Notes under the pieces: generated by a model
The model's input: the letters and a program-made list of their open reading frames with translations, nothing else
Database searches by the model: none
Told to the model about the DNA's origin: nothing
Origin: Pontederia crassipes
Taxonomy: Eukaryota > Streptophyta > Magnoliopsida > Commelinales > Pontederiaceae
Direction of reading: 5' to 3'
NCBI GenBank assembly: GCA_030549335.1
Contig: CM060184.1
Location: 41,433,909-41,497,908 of the forward strand
DNA length: 64,000 bases
Shown: positions 1-11,029 of the stretch, one piece after another
Layout of the letters: each line of letters opens with the position of its first letter
Numbering within the stretch: position 1 is the first letter of the stretch
Position numbers and translations under genes: made by a program

Positions 1-524
1 ATCTCGGCGGGGGCAGCGTCGAGGAAGGCTTGGATGTCCTCAGGCCAAGGGGCACCACCGGAGGCGGGACAGGGGGCTTTAAACGGGGTGGCGAGCCAGG
101 CGTCGACGACGGACGCAGCATCGGCCGGGGGCATACGCATGCCGGAGAGAGCGAGCACGTTGCAGGCGCTGATGGAGCGAGCGTTGGCGGCGTCGTCCGG
201 GGAGGCGCAGGTGGCGGCGTACACGCCGGGGAACTTATTGGCGAAGATGCCGACGCCGACGCCGGTTCCGCAGCAAAGCAGGCCGCGAGTCTCCGGCGAG
301 GAGTCGGAGGCGGAGCTGACGAGGTGGCCGACGCGGGCGCCGATGGAGTAGTATTTGTCGACGCCGAGGTCGACGACGTCGACGCCGGGAAGGGAATGGA
401 GGTGGGCGACGATGGCGTCCTTGAGGGAGCAACCGAATCCGTCGGCACCGGCGTAGATCTTCAAGCGAGGGGCCTCGGCGGCTACCGCCGGCGGTGGGGC
501 GGTGAAGATACCGTCGGACGCCAT
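1..524 (-). CDS. DRT102: DRT102-like protein, RpiB/LacA-type sugar isomerase domain (5' part, runs off the window)
   Basis: The minus strand is open from an ATG at 524-522 to the left edge, giving 174 codons and no stop. The product matches the N-terminal half of plant DRT102 (DNA-damage-repair/toleration protein), which has a ribose-5-phosphate isomerase B/LacA-like domain. Recognisable blocks are KIYAGADGFGC (residues 22-32), the CCGTGVG loop (84-90) that holds the family's cysteine, ANKFPGVYAATC and ARSISACNVLALSGM. In the Arabidopsis protein a C-terminal cupin domain follows; here it would lie beyond the window. No intron is seen in the visible part. The first 20 residues are Ala/Pro-rich and resemble nothing specific. 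Third codon positions are almost all G or C, unlike the AT-rich flank. The enzymatic role in plants is not settled; isomerase activity is inferred from the fold. Family assignment is secure, the exact substrate is not. Confidence 0.9.
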   Translation of the reverse strand, partial: MASDGIFTAPPPAVAAEAPRLKIYAGADGFGCSLKDAIVAHLHSLPGVDVVDLGVDKYYSIGARVGHLVSSASDSSPETRGLLCCGTGVGVGIFANKFPGVYAATCASPDDAANARSISACNVLALSGMRMPPADAASVVDAWLATPFKAPCPASGGAPWPEDIQAFLDAAPAE

Positions 525-1690
525 CAAAATACCCCCAGTCAACACCACTCCACCGCTTCTGGATTATGTGAGAGATCTACCACATGTGTTTTGTTATTTC
601 ATGTAAAATTCTCATATCCAGCAATTTATTATTAACAATTTTAATTGTTGATATTATCAGACAGGTAGGAGAGGTGATTTTCAAATTGATATAATTAATT
701 AAAATATATTTGGACAAAAATATTCATACAATTAATTTTTTAATTTTAAATATTTTATTAATAAATAATATAATTTAACCTCATCTTTTTTATTATTTGG
801 AATCTTTTAAAAATAACACTTAATTTTGTCTCATTTTTTATTTATATTCACTTTTCTATTTTTTATTTTATTTATTTACAATAATATGTGATCAAAATTT
901 AAAATATTTTTTAAAAATATTTTGATAATTTATTCTCTAACTATTTAAATATTATTTATATTATCAGTACTTAACAAACATTAAAATGTGATATTACTAA
1001 TAATTTAAATACTAGTGATTTAAATTATCGATCAATTGAATTGATAATTAAATTATTAGTTAATTAAATCGATAATCCTATTATTATATATATGTATGGT
1101 CAGATTTTATTATTAACAAAATTTTAATCAAAAGAAAAAATATTAACTAGTCACGCATGGCTTTAGGAATTTTTTTTTATTTTTTTCGATATCTTAAAAT
1201 AAATGTTCATGATTCTCCTCGTATAATATCTTAAAATAAATGTTCATGATTCTCCTCGTATAATATCCTCTTTTTATTTTTGACATCTTAAAATAAATGT
1301 TCATGACAAGGGAAAATGACTTTTCAAAAGTATTAGAATTTGGAATATTAAATTCTGGTAATTGTTCCTATACATGAAAATAAGTTAAATATGATTTTTA
1401 ATAATTTTTAAGAGGAGTATTAGTTACGTTAAATGATAGTGGAAAATCGAAAATTCTGTAAAATCATGATTTTTGTTGTTCTTCTTCGACAAAAATTTAG
1501 ATTTTGATTCTTTGGGAATTCATTTTCATAAATATTTTCATTAAATCCAAATGGGTGGTAATTTCTTATTTACATGTAATGTATTAAGTAAATAAATAAA
1601 TAAAATAAATAATAAAAAAATGACAAGCCATTTGCTTAAATGATATTCTTGAAAATAATGACAACTTCAAGAGTACTTTGAGGATTTTAC
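525..1690. other. AT-rich intergenic / upstream region of the DRT102-like gene
   Basis: No coding signal on either strand. It is the 5' flank of the minus-strand gene at 1-524, so its promoter must lie here, but no single TATA box stands out among many A/T runs. A 37-bp tandem duplication is annotated separately. Confidence 0.6.
1191..1306 (+). repeat. 37-bp tandem duplication plus partial third copy
   Basis: Two identical 37-bp units (1191-1227 and 1228-1264), each starting ATCTTAAAATAAATGTTCAT, are followed 20 bp later by a partial unit (1285-1306) covering the same first 22 bp. The identity of the first two units points to a recent local duplication. Confidence 0.85.
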
Positions 1691-3789
1691 TTACAACTGA
1701 CCATCCTTAGTATATAAGATATCAATCCTATCTCCTTATCACTTGGCCATCTATCTTAACCACACGAAACTCAGCTGAAGAAGGTAGCAATAGAAGAAAA
1801 TAAAGACAAAAGGGAAAAGGAGGGATTTCAACCACAAATCAAGGGTTCCTTGCTAGGGTTTCATCTAAATAAGTTGATCACTCATTTCCTATAAATTATC
1901 CTTATGAAATTCCGATGAACATCTGTCTTCTGAGTCTCCAAGATCTCTTTGTGCTTCTATGTCCATGTTCTTGTGGTATGGATCAAACCTGTTGGACATC
2001 AAACCCTATCCAAAAGTTGTCCACATGATCTCAACATTTTAAAATTCTTACAAAAATATGAAATTTCATAAGTTGAACCCTAATTGAGTCTTATTTCCAT
2101 AGGATCTGGAATCAAGTTAATTGGATTTGTATATGAGAAGTTATGAATCTATTATTTTGAGTCGCCCTTTTTGTTTCCTATGACGAGTAGTCCGAATTGC
2201 AAATACTATGTAATTTAAATACTCATCCTTAATAAATGAAATTTATATGTCTTAAATACTGTTAAAGTTCCTTTTGAAATCCAAGCAGAATCATCTATAT
2301 AAACCATGTATAACAAAATTTATGAGTTTTAAAGTAAATATCACTCAATCTGTAAGAACATAAAAGTGAAAGAGAACAGAGACAAATCTATAGATTTTTT
2401 TAGAACCATATATGAGTAATAAAATTATGAGATTTTTATGTGTTAATCCTTGGGGAGTCTAGTTCCATAGAAAATTATAATTACTTAATTATCATAAGTA
2501 TTTCAGAGGATATGAATTTTATACCCAACACCACTCAATCTGCCAGCAAGCTGGGAAGGTGAAGAATATAGTTGTATTCATAAAATTTGTAGATCCCTTA
2601 TACAATGGACCTTAAATGGAAAATTTTCATAGGATTAGTCTTCATAAAATACATGCCGATGAAAAATTATAATTGTATTAATATCACATGTTTACTAATT
2701 ATTATGCATAATGTTTTCAGTACCACATAAGTTTCTAATGTACTAAGGCACACTAGAAGTAACCCATCATTGTTATAACTCATGGTGTCTCTTTGAAATG
2801 TCATTTGACATGACTCTATGTTCTGTATGATCAAAAAGTGAGTGTATTACTTTTAATGCAATTATAAGATATGTGTTCTAAGTGATATGATACGGTTAAT
2901 GCATGTATTATGCATCTTATTAGTCACGCATTAAATTTTGCTCTATCGGGATGATATGTCTTATGCAAGGAAGGTACCTCATTTTCATGGGATGATATAG
3001 TATCGTACGGGATAATATATGTTCTCCAGTGAGAATGATTTGATGTCCTACGGGACAATATGAGACCTCTGATCAGAGATGATATGTCTTCTCCATGATA
3101 TGACCCTATGATTTGGGATGATATGAAAGCCTACGGGATAATATGCTCTTTTGACCGGTTGGTAATAAGACATGTGCATTATGCATACGTGCATTCATGA
3201 TATGACATGATACATGATATGATATGTAAAATGTTATATAAAATGAAACAAATATGGACGTTATATAATATGCTACAGATGTTATTTCATTGAGATTAGT
3301 TGATGCATTATCCTTCGTAATATAATAATTTCTCATAAGTAATAATATATAGTTTGTTTCCTATAAGTTCTTACATACTAATTAGTTTATTTGAATTGAA
3401 TAGGTTGTAATACATAGGTTATGAGTTTTCAACTTACTGATGTTTGCTCATAATGTTGTTTTAAGATTTTTCATATCAATAGATCAAATCATGTGTCCAT
3501 GCTTGGAAATCTCTTATCGGATTAGAAACACTTTTGAAGATTCTCTTCTTAATATGTCATATGGTGTGTAAAAGCTAAATGTTTCAGAAATCTTTTATAA
3601 TGTATAAGTTTGAATTAGTGTGTGTACTTGCTCTAAAATTAAATATAAGTGTGTTGTGAACAATAGAGTAATAACTTTATTCCACATATTTCCACATAGC
3701 AATATGATGCTTTCGCCATAAGAATTTGATTGATCGTGTGATGTCGCAGCTTGCGGATTAAACTAAGGTTTAAACTGAGGTCGTGACAC
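1690..3789 (+). mobile_element. Probable LTR remnant of a Ty3/gypsy chromovirus (plus orientation)
   Basis: No ORF of note. A promoter-like TATATAAG near 1713 is followed by a leader-like stretch. At 2930-3140 short phrases such as GATGATATG and CCTACGGGATAATATG recur in degenerate form, which is typical of Tekay/Del-type chromovirus LTRs. The block appears to end at GGTCGTGACA (about 3789), an LTR-like 3' end. The left boundary and a matching second LTR were not found, so it could be a solo LTR or a truncated one. Confidence 0.4.
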
Positions 3790-4319
3790 TAAATCTCCTC
3801 ATACCTCGGTACGGATCCATGGGGTACAAAGGATTTTTTCCGTTAGAGTATTAGAGTATGATGAAGCCCATGCATTAAATGTATAACATGATTTTTACAT
3901 GTCATGGCATATTCATTGCAACATAATAAAAAAATAACAGACATGCATGCTATGAGCTACTTATACACTCTACATGATATGTGAACAATCATCACGACAA
4001 GATAAGATAATCATATAACATCATTAAATATTATGCCATGACATATCGTACGTTTATCATGCTTAACTTTAACATTTTCAATTATAACATCGTATGACAA
4101 GGAAACATACATTAGCATCCTTTTTATGCATACATCGTCATCTTCATCTTTATGTTCCAAGTCATTTCATCTTAGTCATATATCATGACAACGTCATCTT
4201 TTCATCTTCTATCTTTAATTAAATAACTTCTTATCTTGGTGATTGAGAAGATCATTAGGCTGCGATCTTTGTGTCCCAATTGGAAATTCCCACCTTCTTG
4301 GTGTAGACATTTTTTTGGG
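3790..4319 (-). mobile_element. LTR-like remnant, opposite orientation to 1690-3789
   Basis: Noncoding. Read on the minus strand it again contains CATGATATG/CATGTCATGGCATA-type phrases like those at 2890-3240, so it is probably the distal part of an inverted chromovirus LTR that continues into the repeat at 4320-5231. Assigned by resemblance only. Confidence 0.3.
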
Positions 4320-5231
4320 AACTCATCACTTATACTAGTGAGTGAAGACTTAGTTTCCCTTGACGATTACAACAAGACGTCATAGTTTTTAGGTGAAAAC
4401 AATCAGCATAATATAAAACATCATATTGTCATGGTCGTACCAAGAATAACCACGATCGTGACTGTACTTGGGAACGACTGTGAAGCCATTAGGTAATGGC
4501 CACTCTAGTGGACTAATTCGTGGGTCTTGACTGGTCACGACCGTTCCATCTCATAGTAATGACTATTATAGTGGTCTAGAAATTCCAACCTTAAGCTTCT
4601 CTTTAGGACACGACCTGGCCAAGTTTTCACCATCATCAGCACCTTGTTGGGGTCATGACTGTTCCACTCCACAGGAATGGCTGTTACATAGGCCCATTTT
4701 TGTTTGCCTTGATCATTAAAGTGTTCAAGGCATGATATCACAGAGGGTCATGGACATGCTGCCATGTAGTCATGGTTGTTATATTAGTTGGTTCACCACC
4801 CAACCTTGGCACCCAAAGCAACAGGTGTGACAACATATGGAGGGTCACAGTCGTACCGTCTATGTCACAATCATGCCCAGGGGCACTCACCAGCTGAGTC
4901 TCCCCTGTTTTAACTTATTTCATTGTTACATAGCTATACATCACAATCTTCATTTTTTCCTCTTTCAAATAAGGAAGAACAATAGTATTACTACGCATTA
5001 TTTTCTCTATAATTGGCAGAAAATGACCACTAAGTAAGATGTATGATAACAATCCATGAGGTAGTCACAAGGTGTTAATCTCACATCCAATGAACCCATT
5101 TTAGCTCAATAAAATAGTAGCTAAAGTAGGAAAATAAACACAAATGAAATAAAAACTTTGTAACACTAACTTGAATTATCAATGAAATAGTGACCATAAT
5201 GAAATCATAGAACATCAAAGAGAAATCATGC
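4320..5231 (-). repeat. Direct repeat copy A (LTR-like), partner at 21775-22512
   Basis: From GTGAGTGAAGACTTAGTTTC to AAATCATGC this block aligns, with substitutions and indels, to 21775-22512 in the same orientation. Shared landmarks include ATTTTCTCTATAATTGGCA and CAATCCATGAGGTAGTCACA. The partners flank the minus-strand chromovirus body (13425-17770), so they are best explained as remains of its two LTRs. No ORF is conserved between the copies. Confidence 0.65.
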
Positions 5232-5927
5232 ACATTGATACGAGAATTTACAACACTTAAATGTTGACGAGCACTCAAGTAATAAAGTAGAGTATAGAGT
5301 GTCGAATCCATAATAAATTGATTTCCTTAACTAAACTAATTTCAGAGACTAATGTGAGAGAACAAAGATTGCAAGTAAAAGAGAATTGTAGAAAAAAATA
5401 CAGAGAAGTAAATGCTAAACTAAATTAATCTAAACTATTGATGTCAAGGACTTAGGATGATAAAAGAAATTGTAGACAAACTGAATGCACCAAATAATAT
5501 AAGTTAGTTTCTAATGATGGATTAGAGTTTATTCAAATTATTGACTTTTGTCTAGGATCAATCAATCAATCTTAATTCAAATTACATTAAGACTACTTCG
5601 TCTAGGATCATAATCTAATCAAACCTAAAATTAAGATGTTTTAAAATGTAGTCTCTACACTATTATCACCTAGACCATGGTAATGATTAATAGACCACAC
5701 AACTAATACTCATTAAGGATTATACGAGTTGTGTCATGCAATACTTGGACTCATGTCAATAATCGATTTTTAGAGTAATCAAGCATTTAAAAGTAACTAC
5801 TCTTACAAGGATAATAGCTATCTATCAAATGAAATTAATATCTAGAAAAACATTAATAATAGCATGCATATTCGAAAGAAAATTGAACTTTAATCTATTA
5901 GGAAATAAGGTCTGACAGTTTGCCTTG
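5232..5927 (-). mobile_element. Athila-type LTR, first part, minus orientation (split by 5928-12358)
   Basis: The low-coordinate end has the phrase series seen reversed at the 3' ends of Athila-type LTRs (CACTCAAGTAATAAAGTAGAG, then a decayed GTGTCGAATCCA block). It resembles 17771 onward in the same orientation. It stops exactly at the CCTTG target duplication of the inserted element and resumes at 12364. Noncoding. Confidence 0.5.
5923..5927. repeat. Target-site duplication CCTTG, left copy
   Basis: CCTTG directly before the left LTR; the identical 5 bp follow the right LTR at 12359-12363. Five bp is the standard duplication for LTR retrotransposon integration. Confidence 0.9.
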
Positions 5928-7245
5928 TGATAATTGAGTATTTATGCATTAATAGTGTTATAATTATCAACTTATTAAAGTTATATTTCTGTTTATTGGA
6001 TTTTATATGCTGAAGATTTCGGAGTCTACACCATTTCCTTACATATTTCAGGAACTTCCGAATATCGACAAAAAGGCATGGAAACACCAGGAAACGAGGA
6101 CAATACGGCCAGCCCGTATTATCAGCGTGTCAATCGTATTGGACGTTTCCAGACCGTATTACATTCGCACCAGAAATTACGGTCCGATCGTATTGAAGGA
6201 GAACAGATCATATCAAGCAAATTCAGGCCGTATAACACTCGTATTGGAAAATACGACCTGCCCGTATTGGAGATGTCACGCCCGTATTGGAGTGACCCGA
6301 ACCGTATCGTCTTGAGGAAAATACGACCAGATCGTAGCGCATTTAACCAGGCCGCATTATGTCTATCTGACCGTATTGGGCTGATTTTTGGGGTATTTTG
6401 GGCCTTCTTGTAACCCTAATTTGAGGGGACTACAAAAGGGATTTGTGGAGACGAAAATAGGGTCCAGACCTTGTTTTTGAGGAGATCAAGACGGCTGGGA
6501 CGAACGTTTATTTTTCTCAGCATTTCTATAATTTTCTTAGACTTAAACTCATTCTCTTTTGATGAACTCTTACGTTTCAATGATGATTTCCTTCTCTATG
6601 CGTGGCTAAACTTCTTTTTCTCGAGTTTGATGAAACCTAGGGTTGATCTTTAGGAAATATTTTTATTAGATCTGATGTGTTCTTTGTCTTTCACGTGCTT
6701 GACGAAATGCTTATATTACATTGGCCACCTAGTTAAGCGACCGAAGATCTTCTTGATTACGAAAGTATTTCATCAAGATTAGTTCAAATGAATGACATGA
6801 AATGTATTGTTTCTTAGAAATAAGGATAATCATTTTACTTATGAATCTTGGCTTATAATGTAATTAAAATAATTTAAATGATCACGAAAGTAGGCGTTTA
6901 TTATTTTAATTAAAATTGTGTTTGCCTGAAAGAATATGCATGACTTTTGAATATTGAGTAGAACACTAATGATTTTATTAATCTCTAAATTTTCTATGAT
7001 CCATAGCCTAGGTGGATTCAAAACTCGAGAACTTTCATTCTCATAATCAATTCTCGTTCTTTCTCATCATTTTTTGCACTCATTTCGGCATTTTATTTTT
7101 ATTTAGATTTTATTATTGTTTCACCTCTTTCTGACCGTTTAGATATCAATTAGAATCATATAATTCTAATACTTGAACTCTTCCCTGTGGGATGATATTT
7201 TATATACAACGACATTGACTCCGTATACTTGCAGGAAATTTGTGA
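5928..7245 (+). repeat. Left LTR of the Athila-like element
   Basis: Begins TGATAATTGAG. Its partner runs 11030-12358. The U3 part (6100-6380) has eight copies of CGTATT and three of AATACG. A putative end TGTGA (7241-7245) corresponds to TGTCA in the right LTR. The 3' part holds CCGTATACTTGC, characteristic of Athila-type LTR ends. Confidence 0.9.
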
Positions 7246-7251
7246 AGTTTT

Positions 7252-7271
7252 TGGTGCCGTTGCCGGAGAAG
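7252..7271 (+). other. Primer-binding site, tRNA-Asp type
   Basis: TGGTGCCGTTGCCGGAGAAG lies 6 bp after the LTR and resembles the PBS of Athila elements (TGGCGCCGTTGCCGGGGA, complementary to the 3' end of tRNA-Asp), with a C-to-T change at position 4. Confidence 0.8.
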
Positions 7272-7426
7272 AGCGTCAATATTAAAATCTTGATTTTATT
7301 TGTTAATCTAGACGAAATTTTCTTTTCTTTTTGTGTATGCTCCGTAGAGACAGGGCACTTGAACCATATATTCTTGAAATTAAAAGATAGTGCCTAGCAA
7401 ATCGAAGAGCAAGAAGAGAATAACAA

Positions 7427-8694
7427 ATGGCTAACAACCAGAATAGAATACCAAATATGGAAGAAGGCCAACAACAACAACAGCAGATGGAGGAAATTGA
7501 ACTTTCAATGAGGAACCTAGCCAGAAGGTCTTATAGAGGCACCACCCTGAGTATTGTGGGCCCTAGGATTGCTGCAAATAATTTTGAACTGAAGTTTGGG
7601 CTCATTCAAATGGTGCAATTGAATCAGTTTAGAGGAGAACGCAATGAAGACCCTATATCACACATTAACCGCTTCCTTCAAATGTGTGCCACCATCAAGA
7701 TGAATGGGGTTGAAGAAGATGCCATCAAGATGAAACTTTTTCCATTCTCTCTCAGGGATGAAGCACAAGACTGGTTGGACTCTCAACCTCCTAGAGCCTT
7801 CAATACATGGGATGAGCTATTTCAAGCTTTTATGAAAAGATTCTTTCCTCCAAGAAAATTCATCAAACTCAGGAATGAAATCACTTGTTTCAAGCAAAAA
7901 GAAAATGAATCTCTAGGCAATGCATGAACCTTCCTTACTCACAAGCTTGTAATTTGTTGGATCAGTTGGCTATGAATGATGAAGACTATGATGAAGAAGC
8001 ACCATCAAGAGCAGTTAGAGACCACGAAGGATACAGAGAATTGAGTGCTAAGGTGGATTCTCTAGTGCAGTTGGTGACAAGTATGAATACATCACAACTT
8101 ATTTGTAATAATTGTGGAGGACCTCACAATACCCTAGATTGCATGCACCATGAACAAGTCAATGTCATGGCAAATCAAAACAAAGGGAATAACCCGTATG
8201 CCACTACATTTAATCTAGGATGGAAGAATCACCCCAATTTTTCTTGGGGAAATCAAACTGGGCAATCTCAGCAAACACGCCCGCCATCTCCTGGCATTTC
8301 ACCTCGACCACATTATCAAGCTCCATACCAACTATCGTTTCAGCAATAACTCTAGTATCAACAACCACCACCACAATCTCAGGTGAAAAAGAAACAATCT
8401 TGGGAGCTTGCAATTGAAAAACTGACGAATGCAACAAATGACAAATTTGAAAAGATTGAGAAAGGGATGGAACAATTAATCACATCAAATAGGAATTTGG
8501 AGTATCAAGTGGGGCAAATAGCTAGCTCCATGAATTTCAGAGAAGAGGACAGCCTTCCGAGCAAGACTCAGGTGAACCCTCATGAGCATTGCAATGCAGT
8601 GGAATTGAGGAGTGGTAAAGCATTGGAGCTACTTTTGAAGAAAACTATAGATAAGGAAAGCAAGTTGTGGAGGACAACACTACAGAACCACTAG
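7427..8694 (+). pseudogene. gag of the Athila-like element (interrupted)
   Basis: The first open segment (7427-7924) encodes a retrotransposon gag domain: ANNFELKFGLIQMVQ, then KMKLFPFSLRDEAQDWL and FFPPRKFIKLRNEI, all standard Athila gag phrases. It ends prematurely at ENESLGNA. A small internal deletion then joins a segment (7924-8349) resembling the gag C-terminus, with the degenerate Athila knuckle CNNCGGPHNTLDC (C-x2-C-x3-H-x4-C). After a stop near 8347, a third segment (8383-8694) has the linker helix NRNLEYQVGQIASS and the phrase ELRSGKALE. At least one deletion and frame changes separate the parts, so no intact Gag can be made. The capsid-forming role is known from the family. The ATG at 7427 is chosen because it opens the conserved frame 156 bp after the PBS. 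Confidence 0.85.
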
Positions 8695-9651
8695 AGCCTC
8701 CTTACAAGCCTCCACCACCATATGTGCCATCAATTCCATTCCCTCAAAGGCTCCAAAAGCCCAAGATGGAGCAACAATTTGAAAAGTTTGTAAAATTATT
8801 TAAACAACTACATATAAATATTCCTTTTACAGATGTCATTGCTCAGATTCCTACATATGCAAAGTTTTTTAGGGAGATTATGTCAAAGAAGAGGGCTCTT
8901 GAGGAATATGAAACCATTTCTTTGACAGAGGAGTGTAGTGCAGTGATACAAAGAAAGTTGCCACCAAAGCTGAGGGACCCGGGTAGTTTCTCAATCTCTT
9001 ATATTATTGGTCATCTGAACATTGACAAAAGCTTTGTGTGATTTAGGTGCAAGTGTATCTCTGATGTCTCTTTCTATTCACAAGAGATTAGGATTGAACG
9101 AATTGAAGCTTACTACTATCTCACTATGATTGGCTGATCGTTCAATTACCTATCCAATGGGAGTTGTAGAAAACGTACTGCTGAAGGTGGATAAGTTCTT
9201 TGTACCAGTAGACTTCATCGTCTTGGACATAGATGATGGAGAAATACCCATAATCTTGGGAAGACTATTTTTGGCCACTGCTGGCGCCCTCATTGATGTC
9301 AAGAATGGAAAGTTGACCTTCACCATTGGGGACGGAAAAGCGGAGTTTGACCTTTCACAATCTCCCAAATTTCGAACTCCTACTAATCAAGTTTTCTTTG
9401 TAGACTACATTGATGAGAAGGAGCAAAAAGTGTTGCAAGACATGTCGCAAAAGAACACATTCGAACGCCCATTGCTAAACTCAATTGAAGTCGGATGTAA
9501 AGAATTGCATGAATTGAGTGCCACATTAGGAGTTCACCCTAATCACGCTATGAGATTATTAAAGATAGACAAAAAACTGAAGCCGCACTTATTGGTTGAT
9601 GAATTTGAAAGGAGGAAACCACCAGAATTTCCTGATCCATCACCTGGATGA
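8667..9651 (+). pseudogene. Aspartic protease region of the Athila-like element (broken)
   Basis: From 8667 the reading frame gives the Pro-rich linker and LPPKLRDPGSFSI, the usual lead-in to the Athila protease. A frameshift near 9015 moves the frame to the active-site segment ALCDLGASVSLM, where DLGA is the usual Athila form of the D-T/S-G motif. An in-frame TGA at 9127-9129 interrupts just before LADRSITYPMG. The remainder continues through EIPIILGRLFLATAGALID to a stop at 9651. Retroviral-type proteases cleave Gag-Pol in the particle. RT, which should come next, is absent. Confidence 0.85.
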
Positions 9652-11029
9652 TCCTTTAATGCGTCGGGCCAACGACATTAAATAGAGGCGCTACTTGGGA
9701 GGCAACCCAAGATTTTTCTCTTATCATTTTGTTCTTCGAATTGTGCTTTTGGAATAAATAGTCGCTCATCAACACATGTGTGCTCATTCTAGGATATCGA
9801 CATACTAGGAGGCGATTGGACCAAGGTTTACAAGATTAATGACTAACACATTGAGCATAGTGATTAGTCGACGTTCCAACCTCCACCACATGGCATGTGA
9901 GCTTTCTTTACCTCAATCCTAATTTTATGTTTTGACACGTCAGAAACATTAAGGACAATGTTTATTTCAGGTTTGGGGGGAAATGATGGTAGCTAATGTT
10001 AGCATGAGTTGATGTGTTGTTATGAGTGTCTACTGGTCAGTAGTGAGTTTAGTTGTGTTGTTAAGTATTTGCTTTTGCATGTGTCAGGTCAAACCAGCTA
10101 TCATGTATGAGCCCCTTATCTTTTAATTCATGTTGTTGGCATGTTTTGAAGAATTAATGTATCTTATCAAATATATATTTATTTGCCTTCTCTCATGTCG
10201 CCAAAGAATAGTGCATGTCATCAAGTATGAATTAGGAAACATTATACATGACAGTGTTGATACTCTAATCCATATGACTGATTTATTTTGAACATTTCTA
10301 AAGAAAAAACATAAAAAAATAAATGACTTTAGCTTGGAACCAAAGCGAGTGACATGTAGTCTGACCTTGCACATAACTTCGTCTGGGATCTTACATTGGC
10401 ACCCACTTATATGATGCTCAATTTTGACTTGCTGCATTGTAGATATAATAAGTTATGTAGTTAATACATGCTTCATAATTGTACTTCTCTTCTTGAGTAA
10501 GTTGGGGAATTTCTTTTCTTTACTTAATAAAAATCCCAAGTGCCTCACAAAAAAAAAGGGGTGAGGAACATCGTGGGCAACTTCTCTGCTCTATAAATAA
10601 CTACTCCTCTGTCCTCTCACTTGAGGAAAACATGAGTATGCCACTTATGGCACCGCTAGCACCCAAGCCAAGTATTCTCGGAAGAGGGTTAGTTGAACCC
10701 AAGGTCACGTAATTATCCTCTACATGTGCAGATCAACCTTGAGTGTTAATGTAAGTTGGGGGTTAGTGCAAGGTCTTAAGAGGTAGTTATGTGAAAGCTC
10801 AGTCTGCAGGACGATCTTATTTGACGTCCATAGAGTACATGCTTCAGTGGTTCCAAGTCAAGAGTTTAACAAGGCTTTAATGCATAAATAATGTTCAAGT
10901 AGAGAAGTCTGAGGGATAAGGAGATATAATGTTATCTATAATGTGGTCAGGAAAATCTGAAGATTTTTTTGTTGACCCTAAGTTCCTAATTGTTGCTTGA
11001 GGATAAGCAAAGTTTAAGTTTGGGGGAGT
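9652..11029 (+). other. Noncoding 3' internal region with polypurine tract
   Basis: Starts with the post-pol motif GGGAGGCAACCC and has no conserved coding. It includes a short internal T/A-rich region and ends in GTTTAAGTTTGGGGGAGT immediately before the right LTR, the expected plus-strand primer. The minus ORF at 10123-10437 has no recognisable product. Confidence 0.75.

Noticed and set aside
30-635. Plus-strand ORF of 201 codons at the left edge
   Set aside because: It is the shadow of the GC-rich minus-strand DRT102-like gene; the minus frame has clear family motifs, this one does not.
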